The position numbers and the translations under genes were made by a program. Below are positions 11,689 to 22,097 of a stretch of 64,000 nt of DNA, piece by piece (positions within the stretch are counted from its first letter, which is position 1; every line of letters begins with the position of its first letter). A model generated the notes under the pieces. That model made no database searches and was not told the DNA's origin. It saw nothing but the letters and a program-made list of their open reading frames with translations. Source of the DNA: Portunus trituberculatus. Its lineage: Eukaryota; Arthropoda; Malacostraca; Decapoda; Portunidae. Location: assembly GCF_017591435.1 (NCBI RefSeq), contig NC_059259.1, positions 2,237,249 through 2,301,248 of the forward strand, read 5' to 3'.

Positions 11689-12132
11689 CCCCCCCAGATG
11701 GGAACCGCCTTGTCGTGGTGGGGGGGCTTGCGTGCCCTTGTGACCTGGCGAGCTAGGCTAGAGGGGGCTTAGTCCCCTGCTCTGCCCTTTCGAGGGGGAG
11801 AGGGCTACCCATGCTAGTACGGTCGCCAGTGAGGGGCCAGACTAAATGGTTCCTACGTAGGCTGCCAGTGGACCAGCGGAGCCACTCGCTGGAGGGATCG
11901 CCCAATAGGGGCTGTCCTGTGCTGGATGGTTGGGTGTCCAGGCTGGGATGCTTTGGGAGGGGGGTCTCAGCTCTGTCGTGGACAAACATTCGTATCATGT
12001 GGGGCCTTATTTTAAAACGACTGGTCCGCATGGGGACGAGGTACCCCGTCCACGGCAGCCAGCGCTTCCTCCCATTGTAGTCCCAGTAGGTGGTTTCCTT
12101 GCCCTGGAGCCAATTTTTGTGTAGCTGTTTTT
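11689..12132 (+). promoter_or_regulatory. LINE-A 5' UTR, GC-rich and strongly self-complementary
   Basis: The terminal seven Cs can pair with a GGGGGGG block about 25 nt downstream. Within that span ACCGC can pair with GTGGT. Further hairpins follow: GGGGGCTTAGGCCCC, and CCC-TTTCGA-GGG with flanking CTCT/AGAG. The same UTR occurs in copies 2, 3, 4 and 9 and (partly, minus strand) in copy 6. A non-LTR element must carry its promoter inside this region. The fixed 5' end could reflect either a transcription start or RNA self-cleavage. Confidence 0.65.
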
Positions 12133-14020
12133 ATGGGAAAACACAAAAAACATTCAGGTTCTCGTGAGGTGGCTGACCTGGCCCACGAGACGTCATCTTC
12201 AGGTCTGAGTAAGGAGGAGGATTCCCCTCCACAAGGGCCTCCCACAGCAGTCTCTTGTTCTGGAAGTTCTTTTGAGGATGCATTTCTGCTGCATATGATT
12301 CTCTTGTAATGGTAAATGTTAATCCATCATTTTCCTATCATGCCTTGCACTCACTTCTCAAGGCGTATGGTACGGTTGTTCGCATTCGACTGGTTTATGA
12401 TAAGGACTTTCCTTCTAACCGATGCTATGTAACGTTTATGTCATGTGATGAAGCTCGTTTAGCTTATGAACATGTAGCATCTCTGCCCTCGCCGGCCATG
12501 GCTTTAAAACTGAATTTCTCCAGTCACGTAATATTTCAGACAGTGACATGGATTACATCCCAAATGTTTTTGAAAACTATTTAGAGAATTCAGTTCCAGC
12601 AGTCCGCCAGATCCCACCTCCACGTTGGTTTGTGGCGTACTATAGAAATGGGCGTGGAATTTCATCCATGCCTCCCGGTACCTGTCCAAAGAAATCGGCA
12701 CGATTCCTGAGGGGAATCTGAAAAAGTATGGGAAGGGGGTGCTTGTGCGAGCAAAAGATCTTACGCAAGCTAGGATGTTGCAACATCTCCCATGCCCTTC
12801 TGACAGCATGTTTGAGACTGTTAAGGCTCATCCCACCTTTAACTATAGCAAAGGTTGTGTTTATAGCCAAGACCTCTATGAATTCCCAGAAGAGGAAATA
12901 CTAGCAATGTGCCCTAGCTCAGTACAAAAGGTGACTAAGATGAGGAACTCCTCCAACATGGTCCTTCTCACTTTTTGGGTCCACCCTTCCTGACCGTGTT
13001 AATATCGGTCCTATCAACCTTAGGGTGAGGCACTTTGTTTCTCGCCCTCTTCAGTGCTTCTCATGCTATGGGTACGGTCACGGAAAAGCTCGTGTAAGGA
13101 AGCTTCGATGTGGTAATTGCTCTGCACTCGACTCGCATTCAGAGGAGCATTGCAATGGTGCAGCTTATTGTTTTCATTGTCGTGATGCTCACCAGGTACG
13201 TTCCAGGCAATGCCCCAGGTATCGCCTGGAGCAGGACATTCTACAGCTTGCCAATAGTCAGTTTATCAGCCTCGGTAGCGCCCGCCGTGAACTCCTGTAC
13301 CGCCAGAAGGATGGTACTGGTGCGACATCCTATGCTTCATTGGCCGCTCGCTCTTCGGCTGAGTCTGCCGGTCCGAAGACAACTCCTCCTGCTACCTCTC
13401 GCTCTGTTGGGGCGGGTGGTCCTGTTTATCTGGCTAACAGGTTTGCCATTTTGGCTGATGACTCGGTTGAGTCATCTCTTAGAAGTGACGAGAAAATACG
13501 GACTTGAACAAAGTTACCCATGTAGTAGATGTCCATTTGCCACCTGTATCTCCTAAGCCTTTCAAGGGTCTAACTAACAGCACCGCGGCTCTGCGGAGTC
13601 GTTAGATTTAGCTCAGCATAAGCAGTCTAAGTTTTCTCCCGGTGCTTATAATCGTGAGTCCTCCAGGGACCGCTCTGCTAGGTAGCTCCAGTAGTTTCTG
13701 TCCAGCCTTCTGTGACGCCCTCCGTCTCAGATCGGGCTTCTTATGATGAGGACGGTCTGAGCATGGAGACGTCCGATGATATTGTCATAGCCGTCCCTCG
13801 TGGACCAACTGTATCGGAAAGTGCAGTCCTGCCTGATCCTCGTCCTCCGAGGACCAGTAAAAGTGATGATAGTTCGCATCACCCACCGATAAGCCGAAAG
13901 GCTGAGGTCCAACGACCCGGCACACCTCAATTCCCGGTGTCTTCTCGTCGTTTGATTATTTCTAGTCAGGTCAGTCACGGGCAGCCTCAAAAGGCTCGCT
14001 CGTCCACTGCACCCAAATAG
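12133..14020 (+). pseudogene. ORF1 of full-length LINE-A
   Basis: The start is the ATG of MGKHKKHSGSREVADLAHET. The domains in order are a Ser/Pro-rich leader, an RRM-like segment (12309-12480, SYHALHSLLKAYG to VRIRLVYDKDF), a middle part with FNYSKGCVYSQDLYEFPEEE, three zinc knuckles at about 13046-13220 (CFSC..H..., CGNC..H..C, CFHC..H..C), then a low-complexity Ser/Asp tail ending in TAPK and a TAG at 14018. Short deletions near 12276 and 12490, plus frameshifts near 12700, 13000 and 13500, break the frame. Knuckle one has lost its last Cys in this copy. The role in the family is RNA binding and RNP formation. Confidence 0.85.
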
Positions 14021-17000
14021 TCGTCTTCAAGCTTCTACAATGGAACTGTAGAGGCCTTCGCGCCTCGTGGGGGGAACTCCGAGCTTTGCTGTCGGAGTTC
14101 TCTCCAGCCTGTGTAGCTCTACAAGAGACTATGATAGGTGATAGTACTTATTCTAGTCCTCCTGGCTATCGTGCCTTTTTAACACTCCTTTCCTGACCAG
14201 GGCCACCACGGTGGCACAGCTATTCTAGTCCGTCAGGATATACCTGTTATCCCGGTACAACTTAACTCTCCCCTTCAGGTGGTTGCTGTTAAGGTCTTTA
14301 TGGGACGACTGTACACCATCTGCAGTTTATATCTCCTCCTCGGCTTCCTGTCTCCAGGGGTGAGCTTGACGGCCTGGTGCGTCAGCTGACTCCGCCTTTT
14401 CTTTTGTTGGGAGATTTTAACGGCCGTCACCCATTGTGGGATGAAGGTGCTAGTAATCCTCGTGGGGTTTTAATCGGTTCTTTTATTGAGGATGAGGGAT
14501 TGGAGATTTTAAATTCTGGGATGTTACACATTTCCACAGTCCTACTGGGACTTTTACAGCTATCGATCTTTCTCTTTGTACATCTAATTCTTTCCTTGAT
14601 TTTAATTGGCGAGTCCTACCGGATTTACACGGTAGTGACCACTTTCCGATTTTATTGCAATCTGTGAAATCTGAGCCACAGTCCCGGCCACCACGCTGGG
14701 TTTTAGACAAGGCAGATTGGCGTCGATTCACAGACCTTAGCTCTTTTATTCGTCCGCTGGCTGACTTTTCTACTTGTGCTGAGGCTGTTGATTATTTTAC
14801 TGATTTTTATTTCTTTAGCCCTTCAGACAATCCCTAGGACGTCAGGTCGCTTTACTAAGCGTCCCGTTCCTTGGTGGAACGCAGCATGCACTGCAGCGGT
14901 TAAAGAGAAACGGGCAGCTTTCTCTCGTCTCCGGCGACATCGTGGGGACCCACAGTGCCTGGAAGCTTTTCGGCGATGCCGAGCTCGGGCCCGCCGCATT
15001 TTGAAAGAGGCACAAAGAGCCTCGTGGAAAGCCTATATCTCTTCCATAAACGTCCGCACCCTCTTACGGATGTCTTCAACAAAGTCCGCCGAATTGCTGG
15101 GAAGTATTCTGCTCCTTCCCCACCAATTTTGTTGTCTGCTGGGCGAACGGTGGCAGACCCTAGGAATGTCGCTGACCTCTTCGCGGAGCACTTTGCCAGT
15201 GTTTCCCAGAGGCATCCTGCAGCCCGTGCGCACGTCACCGCCAGAGAATGGAATCTCTCGGCATAAACTTTTCTTCTGCTGGAGGAGAATCCTATAATGT
15301 CCCTTTCTCTGCTTCCGAGTTGCAGACTGCTTTGTCCCAGTGTCACGACTCTTCTCCTGGGCCAGATGATATACCTTATGCCTTCTTGCGCCACATGTCT
15401 GACACTGCTTTTGACTTTCTTTTAAATCTTTATAATATGATTTGGCATACCGGTGACTTTCCATCTTCTTGGGCTGTGGCAGTGGTTCTCCCATTTCCGA
15501 AGCCTGGGAAAGATAATCTCCAGGCTACGAACTACCGTCCTATATCTTTAACGTCCTGTGTTTGCAAAGTGTTAGAAAAGATGGTAAATATAAGACTCAT
15601 GTGGTATTTGGAGAGGGGGAAGTACTTGTCACCGGTACAGTACGGCTTCCGAAAGATGAGGTCTACTACTGATGCTCTTTTATCCCTAGAGTCTTCCATT
15701 TGTGAGGCCTTCGCTAATCACCACCATCAAGTAACAGTCTTTTTTGACCTGGAGAAGGCCTACGACACGGCTTGGTGTCATGGCATTTTACAGTCTTTGT
15801 TTAATTTTGGCCTTCGGGGCCACCTTCCTATTTTTATCCAGCAGTTTTTATCCAGACGTTTTTTACGGGTTCGAGTTGGGAGTGTTCTCTCCGATGCTAC
15901 AGCTTTAAATGACGGTGTCCCACAGGGAAGTATTCTTAGTGTTACGCTATTCGCAGTTGCAATAAATGGTGTTATAGATACTCTACCGGATGGCATTCAC
16001 AGTTCTTTATATGTGGACGACTTGTGCATCTCTTTTGCTGCTTCTAGGATGTCACTGATTGAGCGCAAGCTCCAACTGGCGATCAATAGGGTGTCCAGTT
16101 GGGCCAACATGAACGGTTTTCGATTCTCCACCTCGAAGACCGTAGCCATGCATTTTGTCGCAACCGTGGTGTCCATCCAGACCCGGATTTATACCTCGCC
16201 AATGGACGCCTCTCATGCGTGGAGGCGACTCGATATCTTGGCCTTTATTTGACAACCGTCTCACCTGGGTTCCCCATTTTCGCTCTCTTAAGGCGTCTTG
16301 TCGGCAGGCACTATCCCTTCTTCGGGTTTTAAGTCATACCTCTTGGGGTGCGGACAGGGACACGTTGCTGTTGCTTCACCGTACACTCATACTTCCGAAG
16401 CTGGAATACGGCTGTGAGATCTACTCATCCGCAACAGATGCACGACTACGCTCGCTTGACCCCGTGCATCATGCTGGGGTCCGCTTGGCTACGGGTGCAT
16501 TTCGGACATCTCCAATACCTAGCCTTCTAGTGGATGCTGGTTTCTGGCCGCTCGACCTCCGGCGCCAGTCTTCGATGCTCCGGTGTTGGTTTCGCACCCA
16601 CCGTCTGCCTGATTTTGTCCCCTGTGTGTCAATGTTGCGGGACTCGCGCTCGCAGGCGTATGTCACTCGACCGAGTCTCCTAAACCTTTTGGCCTACGTG
16701 TTGCAAATCTCATGGCAGAGTTATCTATCGACCCCACTCCTGTGTACTCTTTCCGTCTCCCGCGAGTTGGTTATTGGCAGCTTCCTGTTATCTCATTATG
16801 CCCTGCCATGGATGGCAAGAAGGATTTTTGCCAGCTCTGTCCCACACACGGTTTTTAGAACACTTTTTTATGCATTCTGATGATATCCCTGTTTTTACTG
16901 ATGGCTCCAAATCCGACTCAGGCGTTGGATTTAGTGTGGTTTTCCTCTTTTATCGGTCTGGCAGCCTTCCTTCAGTGGCGTCCGTTTTTACTGCGGAGCT

Positions 17001-17719
17001 GTCTGCCATAGTCCTAGCTTTACAAATAATTTTACTCTACCGGTTTCGTCTTTTACAATTTTAGTGACTGTCGCAGTGCTCTTACTTCTCTCTTGCACTA
17101 TATCCTTTAACCCTTTGGTTTTATCAGCCCTGGAGTGGCTATACCTTCTTACACAACGAGGATATCGTGTTGGGTTCTGTTGGGTTCCTGGTCATGTTGG
17201 TGTTCCAGGAATGAACATGCAGATCGCCTCGCTAAACAGGCAGCAAGTCGCGCTCCATCTCCTGCGTCTGTTCCGTTTCGAGATGTCTTTCCTCTAATTC
17301 GTGAGGCAGTTGCAGCAATCTGGCAGAGGAGATGGCTAACGGGGGTCGCAACCTCGAAAATGGGAGAGATCACTATTTCCTCTATCCCTCACTGGACATA
17401 CACCCATGTTCGAGATCGACGTTTACAGACTTTATTGGCGCGACTGCGTATAGGTCACACGTACCTTACACAGAGGTACCTGTTGACCAGGAACCCTCAA
17501 CCTTACTGTGATGACTGTCTGGTGCCGCTTACCGTGCGGCACCTATTGGTAGAGTGCCCTAGTTTGATAGAGTTACGACACCGCTACCTCTACCGCTGTC
17601 GTGGTAGAGATAGCGGTGTCTATTATATCTCAAAGGTCCTTGGACCAAAGTGTCGTCTGGCTCAAGGCCATGACGTTTTTAGATTTTTGGGAGAAGCTGG
17701 CCTTCTCCCAAAGCTGTGA
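14021..17719 (+). pseudogene. ORF2 of full-length LINE-A: endonuclease, reverse transcriptase, RNase H
   Basis: The endonuclease spans about 14026-14660 (LLQWNCRGLRAS, LLLGDFNGRHPLWDE, SDHFPI-like end). The longest clean stretch, 15248-16252, is the RT: SPGPDDIPYAF, NYRPISLTS, QYGFRKMRST, FFDLEKAYDTAW, GVPQGSILS and the catalytic YVDDLCISFAAS. RNase H follows at about 16870-17330 with FTDGSKSDSGVG, TAELSAIVLALQ, FSDCRSAL (frameshifted here) and an HADRLAK-type end. A conserved C-terminal block with CDDCLVPLTVRHLLVECP ends at LLPKL* (17719). Frameshifts near 14520, 14830, 15060, 16157, 16690 and 17060 inactivate it. Confidence 0.88.
14034..14050 (+). other. Hairpin at the LINE-A ORF1/ORF2 junction
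   Basis: In most copies the sequence is CTACAGT-GGA-ACTGTAG, a 7-bp stem with a 3-nt loop, 13 nt after the ORF1 stop. This copy has one mismatch (CTACAAT). ORF2 has no AUG before its first conserved endonuclease residues (WNCRG), so the hairpin may help stop-dependent reinitiation or frame change. Copies 6 and 7 are both broken at this hairpin. Confidence 0.55.
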
Positions 17720-17951
17720 TTTTTATTTGATTTTAATATATGTATTTTAATGTTTTATGTATATTATTGTAGCTTTTTGTTTTTAATTACCATTAATTTT
17801 ATCGTTTTCACTTTTAGCTATTTTATGCATTTTATTTAAGTTTATTATATGTATTTTTAATGTTTTATTGAATTTTATTGTAGTTTTAGTATTTTTTGTT
17901 ACCTTTGATTTTATCTTTTTTAATTTCTTTTAGTTTAAAAGTAAAATATCG

Positions 17952-18006
17952 TAGCGGCGCCATATGACCGTTGATGTTGCGGCGCCTAATATTAAAATCC
18001 ATCCAT
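17952..18006 (+). other. LINE-A 3' terminal stem-loop and ATCC-repeat tail
   Basis: Two GGCGCC hexamers (about 17956 and 17981) flank CATATGACC...GATGTTGC and can pair as a stem. The tail is AAAATCC followed by ATCC units. The same block sits at the end of every 3'-complete copy: 5221-5290 and 5338-5410 (minus), 19880-19937, 36623-36680 and 37673-37727. Such conserved 3' structures are the usual recognition site for the element's own RT; that role here is inferred. Confidence 0.7.
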
Positions 18007-18018
18007 CCATAAATGGTG
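18007..18018. repeat. Right target-site duplication of LINE-A copy 5
   Basis: CCATAAATGGTG, the partner of 11677-11688. The interrupted RT reading frame resumes immediately after it. Confidence 0.92.
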
Positions 18019-19970
18019 TTATTGATACTCTCCCAGATGGCATTCATAGCTCCTTATATGTTGATGATTTATGTATTTCATTTGCTGCATCTAGGATGTC
18101 ATTGATTGAGTGCAAGCTCCAACTGGCGATCAATAGGGTGTCCAGTTTTCGATTCTCCACCTCCAAGACCGTAGCCATGCATTTTTGTCGCAACCGTGGT
18201 TTCCATCCAGACCCGGATTTATACCTCGCCAATAGACTCGATATCTTGGGCTTTTATTTGACAACCGTCTCACCTGGGTTCCCCATTTCTGTTCTCTTAA
18301 GGCGTCTTGTTGGTAGGCATTATCCCTTCTTCGGGTTTTAAGTCACACCTCTTGGGGTGCGGACAGGGACACGTTGCTACTGCTTCACCGCACACTCATA
18401 CTTCCCAAGCTGGAATACGGCTGTGAGATGTACTCATCCGCAACGGATGCACGACTACGCACGCTTGACTCCGTGAATCATGCTGGGGTCCGCTTTGCTA
18501 CAGGTGCATTTCGGACATCTCCAATACCTAGCCTTCTAGTGGATGCTGGTTTCTGGCCACTCGACCTCCGGCGCCAGTCTTCGATGCTCCTGTGTTGGTT
18601 TCGCACTCACCGTCTTCCCGATTCTGTCCCTTGTCTATCAATGTTGCGGGACTCGCGTTCGCAGGCAAATGTCACTCGACCGAGTCTCCCTAAACCCTTT
18701 GGCCTTAGAGTTGCAAATCTCATGGCGGAGTTATCTATCGACCCCACTCCTGTCCTCTCTTTCCGGCTCCCACGTGTTGGTTATTGGCAGCTTCCTGTTG
18801 CGTCATTATACCCTCCTGCTATTGATGGTAAGAAGGATTTACTGCCAGCTCTGTGCCACCCACGGTTTTTAGAACACCTTTTTATCCATTCTAATGATAT
18901 TCCTGTTTTTACCGATGGTTCCAAATCCGACGCAGGCGTCGGGTTTAGTGTAGTTTTCCCTCTTTTTATCGGTGTGGCAGTCTTACTTCAGTGGTGTCCG
19001 TTTTTACGGCGGAGCTGTCTGCCATAGTCCTAGCTTTACAGACAATCTTTACTCTCCCTGTTTCGTCTTTTACAATTTTTAGTGACTGTCGCAGTGCTCT
19101 TACTGCTCTCTCTTTTAATATCTTCCTTAATCCATTGGTTTTATCAGCCCTTGAGTGGCTATATCTACTTACCAGAGGAGGATATCGTATTAGGTTCTGT
19201 TGGGTCCTTGGTCACGTTGGTGTTCCAGGGAATGAACACGCAGACCGTTTCGCTAAAGAGGCAGCAAGTCGCGCTCTATCTCCTGCCCCTGTTCCGTTTC
19301 GAGATGTATTTTATGTAATTCGTGTGGCGGTTGCAGCAATTTGGCAGAGGAGATGGCTAACGGGGGTAACAACCTCGAAAATGGGAGAGCTCACTACTTC
19401 CTCTATCCCTCAGTGGACATACACCCATGTCCGGGATCGTCGTGCACAGACTTTATTGGCGCGACTGCGTATAGGTCTCTTACTTTACAAATAGGTACCT
19501 GCTGACCAGGGACCCTCAGCCTTACTGTGATGACTGCCTGGTGCCGCTCACGGTGAGGCATATACTAGTGGAATGCCCCAGTTTGACTGATTTAAGACAC
19601 CGTTACCTCTACCGCTGTTGCGGTAGAGATAGCGGTGTCTATTATATTTTAAAGGTCCTTGGACCAGAGTGCCTGGCTCAGGGCCATGAAGTTTTTAGGT
19701 TTTTGAGAGAAGCTGGTCTTCTCCAAAAACTATGAATTTTATCTTTTTTCTTTTTATTGTTTTACTTGGTTTTAGTTTTATAGTATTTATAGTTTTCTTT
19801 CCTGTTTTACTCAATTTTTTTTATTACTTTTAATTAGTTCTTTGTATATATACACGTTAGTTTCATATTATTCACTGTAGCGGCGCTATATGACCATAGT
19901 TGTTGCGGCGCCATCAATTAAAATCCATCCATCCATCCTCTACAGTTCCACTGTAGAAGCTTGAAGATGA

Positions 19971-21930
19971 CTATTTAGGTTCAGTGGACGGGCGAGCCGT
20001 TTGAAGGGGCTGCCCGTGACTCACCTGACTAGAAATAATGAACCGACGAGAAGACACCGGGAGTTGAGATGTGCCGCGTCGTTGGACCGCAGGCTTTCGG
20101 TCTACCGGTGAGTGATTATAACCATCATCACTCCTACCGCTCATCGGGGGACGAGGGTCAGGCTGGACTGCACTTTTTGACACAGTGGGTTCACAAGGGA
20201 CGGCAGTGACAATATCATCGGACGTCTCCATACTAAGACCATCCTCATCACAAGAAGCCCGATCTGAGATAGAGGGTGTCACAGGAGGCTGAACAGAAAC
20301 TACTGGAGCTACCATAGCAGAGCGGTCCCTGGAGGACTCACGATCATGTGGAACGGTAGAAACCTTAGACTGCTTAGGCTGAGCTAAATCTAACGACTCC
20401 ACAGAGCCGCGATGCCGTTTGGTCAGGCACTTCAAAGGCTTAGGCGATACGAGTACAATGGACATCTACTACATGGGTGACTTTGGTCAAGTCCGTATTA
20501 TTCTCGTCACTTGTAAAAGATGACTCAACCGAGTCATCGGACAAAAGGGCAAACCTATTGGCCAAATGAACAAGACCACCTGCCCCAAGAGAGCGATCTA
20601 AGAGATAACTCAACCGAGTCATCGGACAAAAGGGCAAACCTATTGGCCAAATGAACAAGACCACCCGCCCCAACAGAGCGAGAGGTAGCAGGAGTCGTCG
20701 TATTCGGACCGGCAGACTCAGCTGAAGAGGAAGCGGTCAATGAAGCATAGGATGTTGCACCATAACCATTCTTCTGGCAGTACAGGAGTTCGCGTTGGGC
20801 GCTACCAAGACTGATGAACTGACTGTTAGCAAACTGTAAAATGTCCTGCTCCAGGCGATACCTAGGGCATTGCCTAGAACGTACCTGGTGAACGTCACGG
20901 CAATGGGAACAATAAGCAGCAGCATTGCAATGGTCCTCAGAATGCGAGTCTAGTGCAGAGCAATTACCACATCGGGAAGCCTCCTTGCAGGAGCTTTTAC
21001 CGTGACCGTACCCATAACATGAGAAACACTGAAGAGGGCGAGAAACAAAACGCCTCACCCTAAGATTGATAGGACCGATATGAACACGGTCTTGGAGGGT
21101 GAAACCAAAGAAGGTGAGAAGGACCATGTTGGAGGACTTCCTCATCTTAGTCACCTTTTGGACTAAGCTAGGACACATTGCTAGAATTTTCTCTTCTGGA
21201 AATTCATAAAGATCTTCACTATAAACACAACCTTTGCTATAATTAAAGGTGGGATGAGCCTTAACAGTCTCAAACATGCTGTCAGAAGGGCATGGGAAAT
21301 GTTGCAACATCCTCGCTTGCGTAATATCTATAGCTCGCACTAGCACCCCTTTATCGTATTTCTTGAGGAATCGTGCCGATCTCTTTGACAGGTACCGGGA
21401 GGCATGGATGAAATTCCCGCGCCCATTTCTGTAGTACGCCACAAAGCAACGTGGAGGCGGGATCTGGCGGACTTCTGGAACTGAATTCTCTAAATAGTTT
21501 TCAAAAACATTTGGAATGTCACTGTCTGAAATATTACATGACTGGAGAAATTAAGTTTTAAAGCCAGAGCTGGCAAGGGGCAGAAATGCTAGATGTTCAT
21601 AAGCCAAACTGGCTTCATCACATGACATAAACGTCACATAGCAGCGGGTAGATGGAAAGTCCTTATCATAAACCAGTCGAATGCGAACAACCGTACCATA
21701 CGCCTTGAGAAATGAATGCAAGGCATGATAGGAAAATGATGGATTAACATTTACCATCAAAAGGGAGTCATATGCAGCAGAAATGCATCCCTCAGAAGAA
21801 CTCCCAGAACAGGAGACTGCTGTGGGAGGCCCTTGTGGAGGGGAATCCTCCTTCCTACTCAGACCTGAAGATAACGTCTCGCGGGCCAGGTCAGCTACCT
21901 CACGAGAACCGTTTTTTGTGTTTTCCCATA
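19971..21930 (-). pseudogene. ORF1 of LINE-A copy 6, best-preserved zinc knuckles
   Basis: Segments 21551-21930 (leader and RRM-like), 20555-21442 (295 residues, middle part and knuckles) and 19971-20465 (C-terminal tail) together cover ORF1. The knuckles are intact: CFSCYGYGHGKSSC (CX2CX4HX4C), CGNC...HC and CSHC..H. An 85-bp tandem duplication at about 20526-20695 repeats the LANRFALLSDDSVE region and shifts the frame. Confidence 0.83.
20526..20695. repeat. 85-bp tandem duplication inside LINE-A ORF1
   Basis: CAACCGAGTCATCGGACAAA begins units at 20526 and 20611, nearly identical for about 80 bp. Confidence 0.85.
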
Positions 21931-22097
21931 AAAAAAGAAACAGTAGCACAAAAGATTAGCCCCATGGGCAAGGGAAACCACCTACTGGGACGACAATAGG
22001 AGCGAGCGCTGGCTGCCGTGGACGGGGTACCTCGTCCCCATGCGGACCAATCGTTTTAAAAAAAAGGCCCCCACATGATGCAGAATGTTTGTCCACG

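Larger units (their letters stand above)
11689..18006 (+). mobile_element. Full-length LINE-A copy 5 (non-LTR retrotransposon, I/Jockey-like with RNase H)
   Basis: This 6.3-kb element is complete from the C-tract terminus to the ATCC tail. It lies in the RT region of copy 4. The flanks carry a 12-bp duplication, CCATAAATGGTG, at 11677-11688 and 18007-18018, and removing the insert rejoins the host RT frame (...INGVIDTL). Order: 5' UTR, ORF1, ORF2 (apurinic-like endonuclease, RT, RNase H), 3' UTR with stem-loop. The RNase H favours the I group among LINE clades; the clade call is from memory. Both ORFs carry frameshifts, so it is dead as read, barring assembly error. Confidence 0.93.
8870..19735 (+). 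pseudogene. ORF2 of LINE-A copy 4, split by insertions
   Basis: The endonuclease part is at about 8880-9530 (WNCRGLRAS, GNE-type catalytic region decayed), and the linker and RT start at about 9540-10266. RT fragments lie at 11243-11688 (DGVPQGSILS). The RT end, RNase H (IPVFTDGSKSDAGVG, TAELSAIVLALQ, FSDCRSAL, GNEHADR) and HLLVECP-type end lie at 18019-19735. Multiple frameshifts. The YVDD box reads YVDDLCISFAAS at about 18057, directly after the 3' boundary of the nested element. Confidence 0.82.
6934..19937 (+). mobile_element. LINE-A copy 4, interrupted by two insertions
   Basis: The 5' terminus is at 6934, and the 3' end is the GGCGCC stem-loop and ATCC tail at 19880-19937. Own sequence covers 6934-10266, 11243-11688 and 18009-19937. 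Between these lie an unidentified insert of about 976 bp and a full-length LINE-A. ORF1 has a deletion at about 7642 that joins the RRM-like region to the LQHLPCPSDS region. ORF2 has a deletion of about 75 bp near 11425 between CTTCC repeats. Frameshifts make it inactive. Confidence 0.88.
19938..22097 (-). mobile_element. LINE-A copy 6, 5' UTR to ORF2 start, minus strand
   Basis: Read on the minus strand it starts inside the 5' UTR (truncated at 22097), passes ORF1 and ends at the ORF1/ORF2 hairpin, where it abuts the ATCC tail of copy 4 on the opposite strand. It may be the other half of copy 1, with the ORF2 middle lost when the plus-strand pile entered. Confidence 0.85.

Noticed and set aside
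13970..14025. Programmed minus-one frameshift between LINE-A ORF1 and ORF2
   Set aside because: The overlap allows it, but the junction ACCCAAATAG is not a canonical slippery heptamer; reinitiation is simpler.
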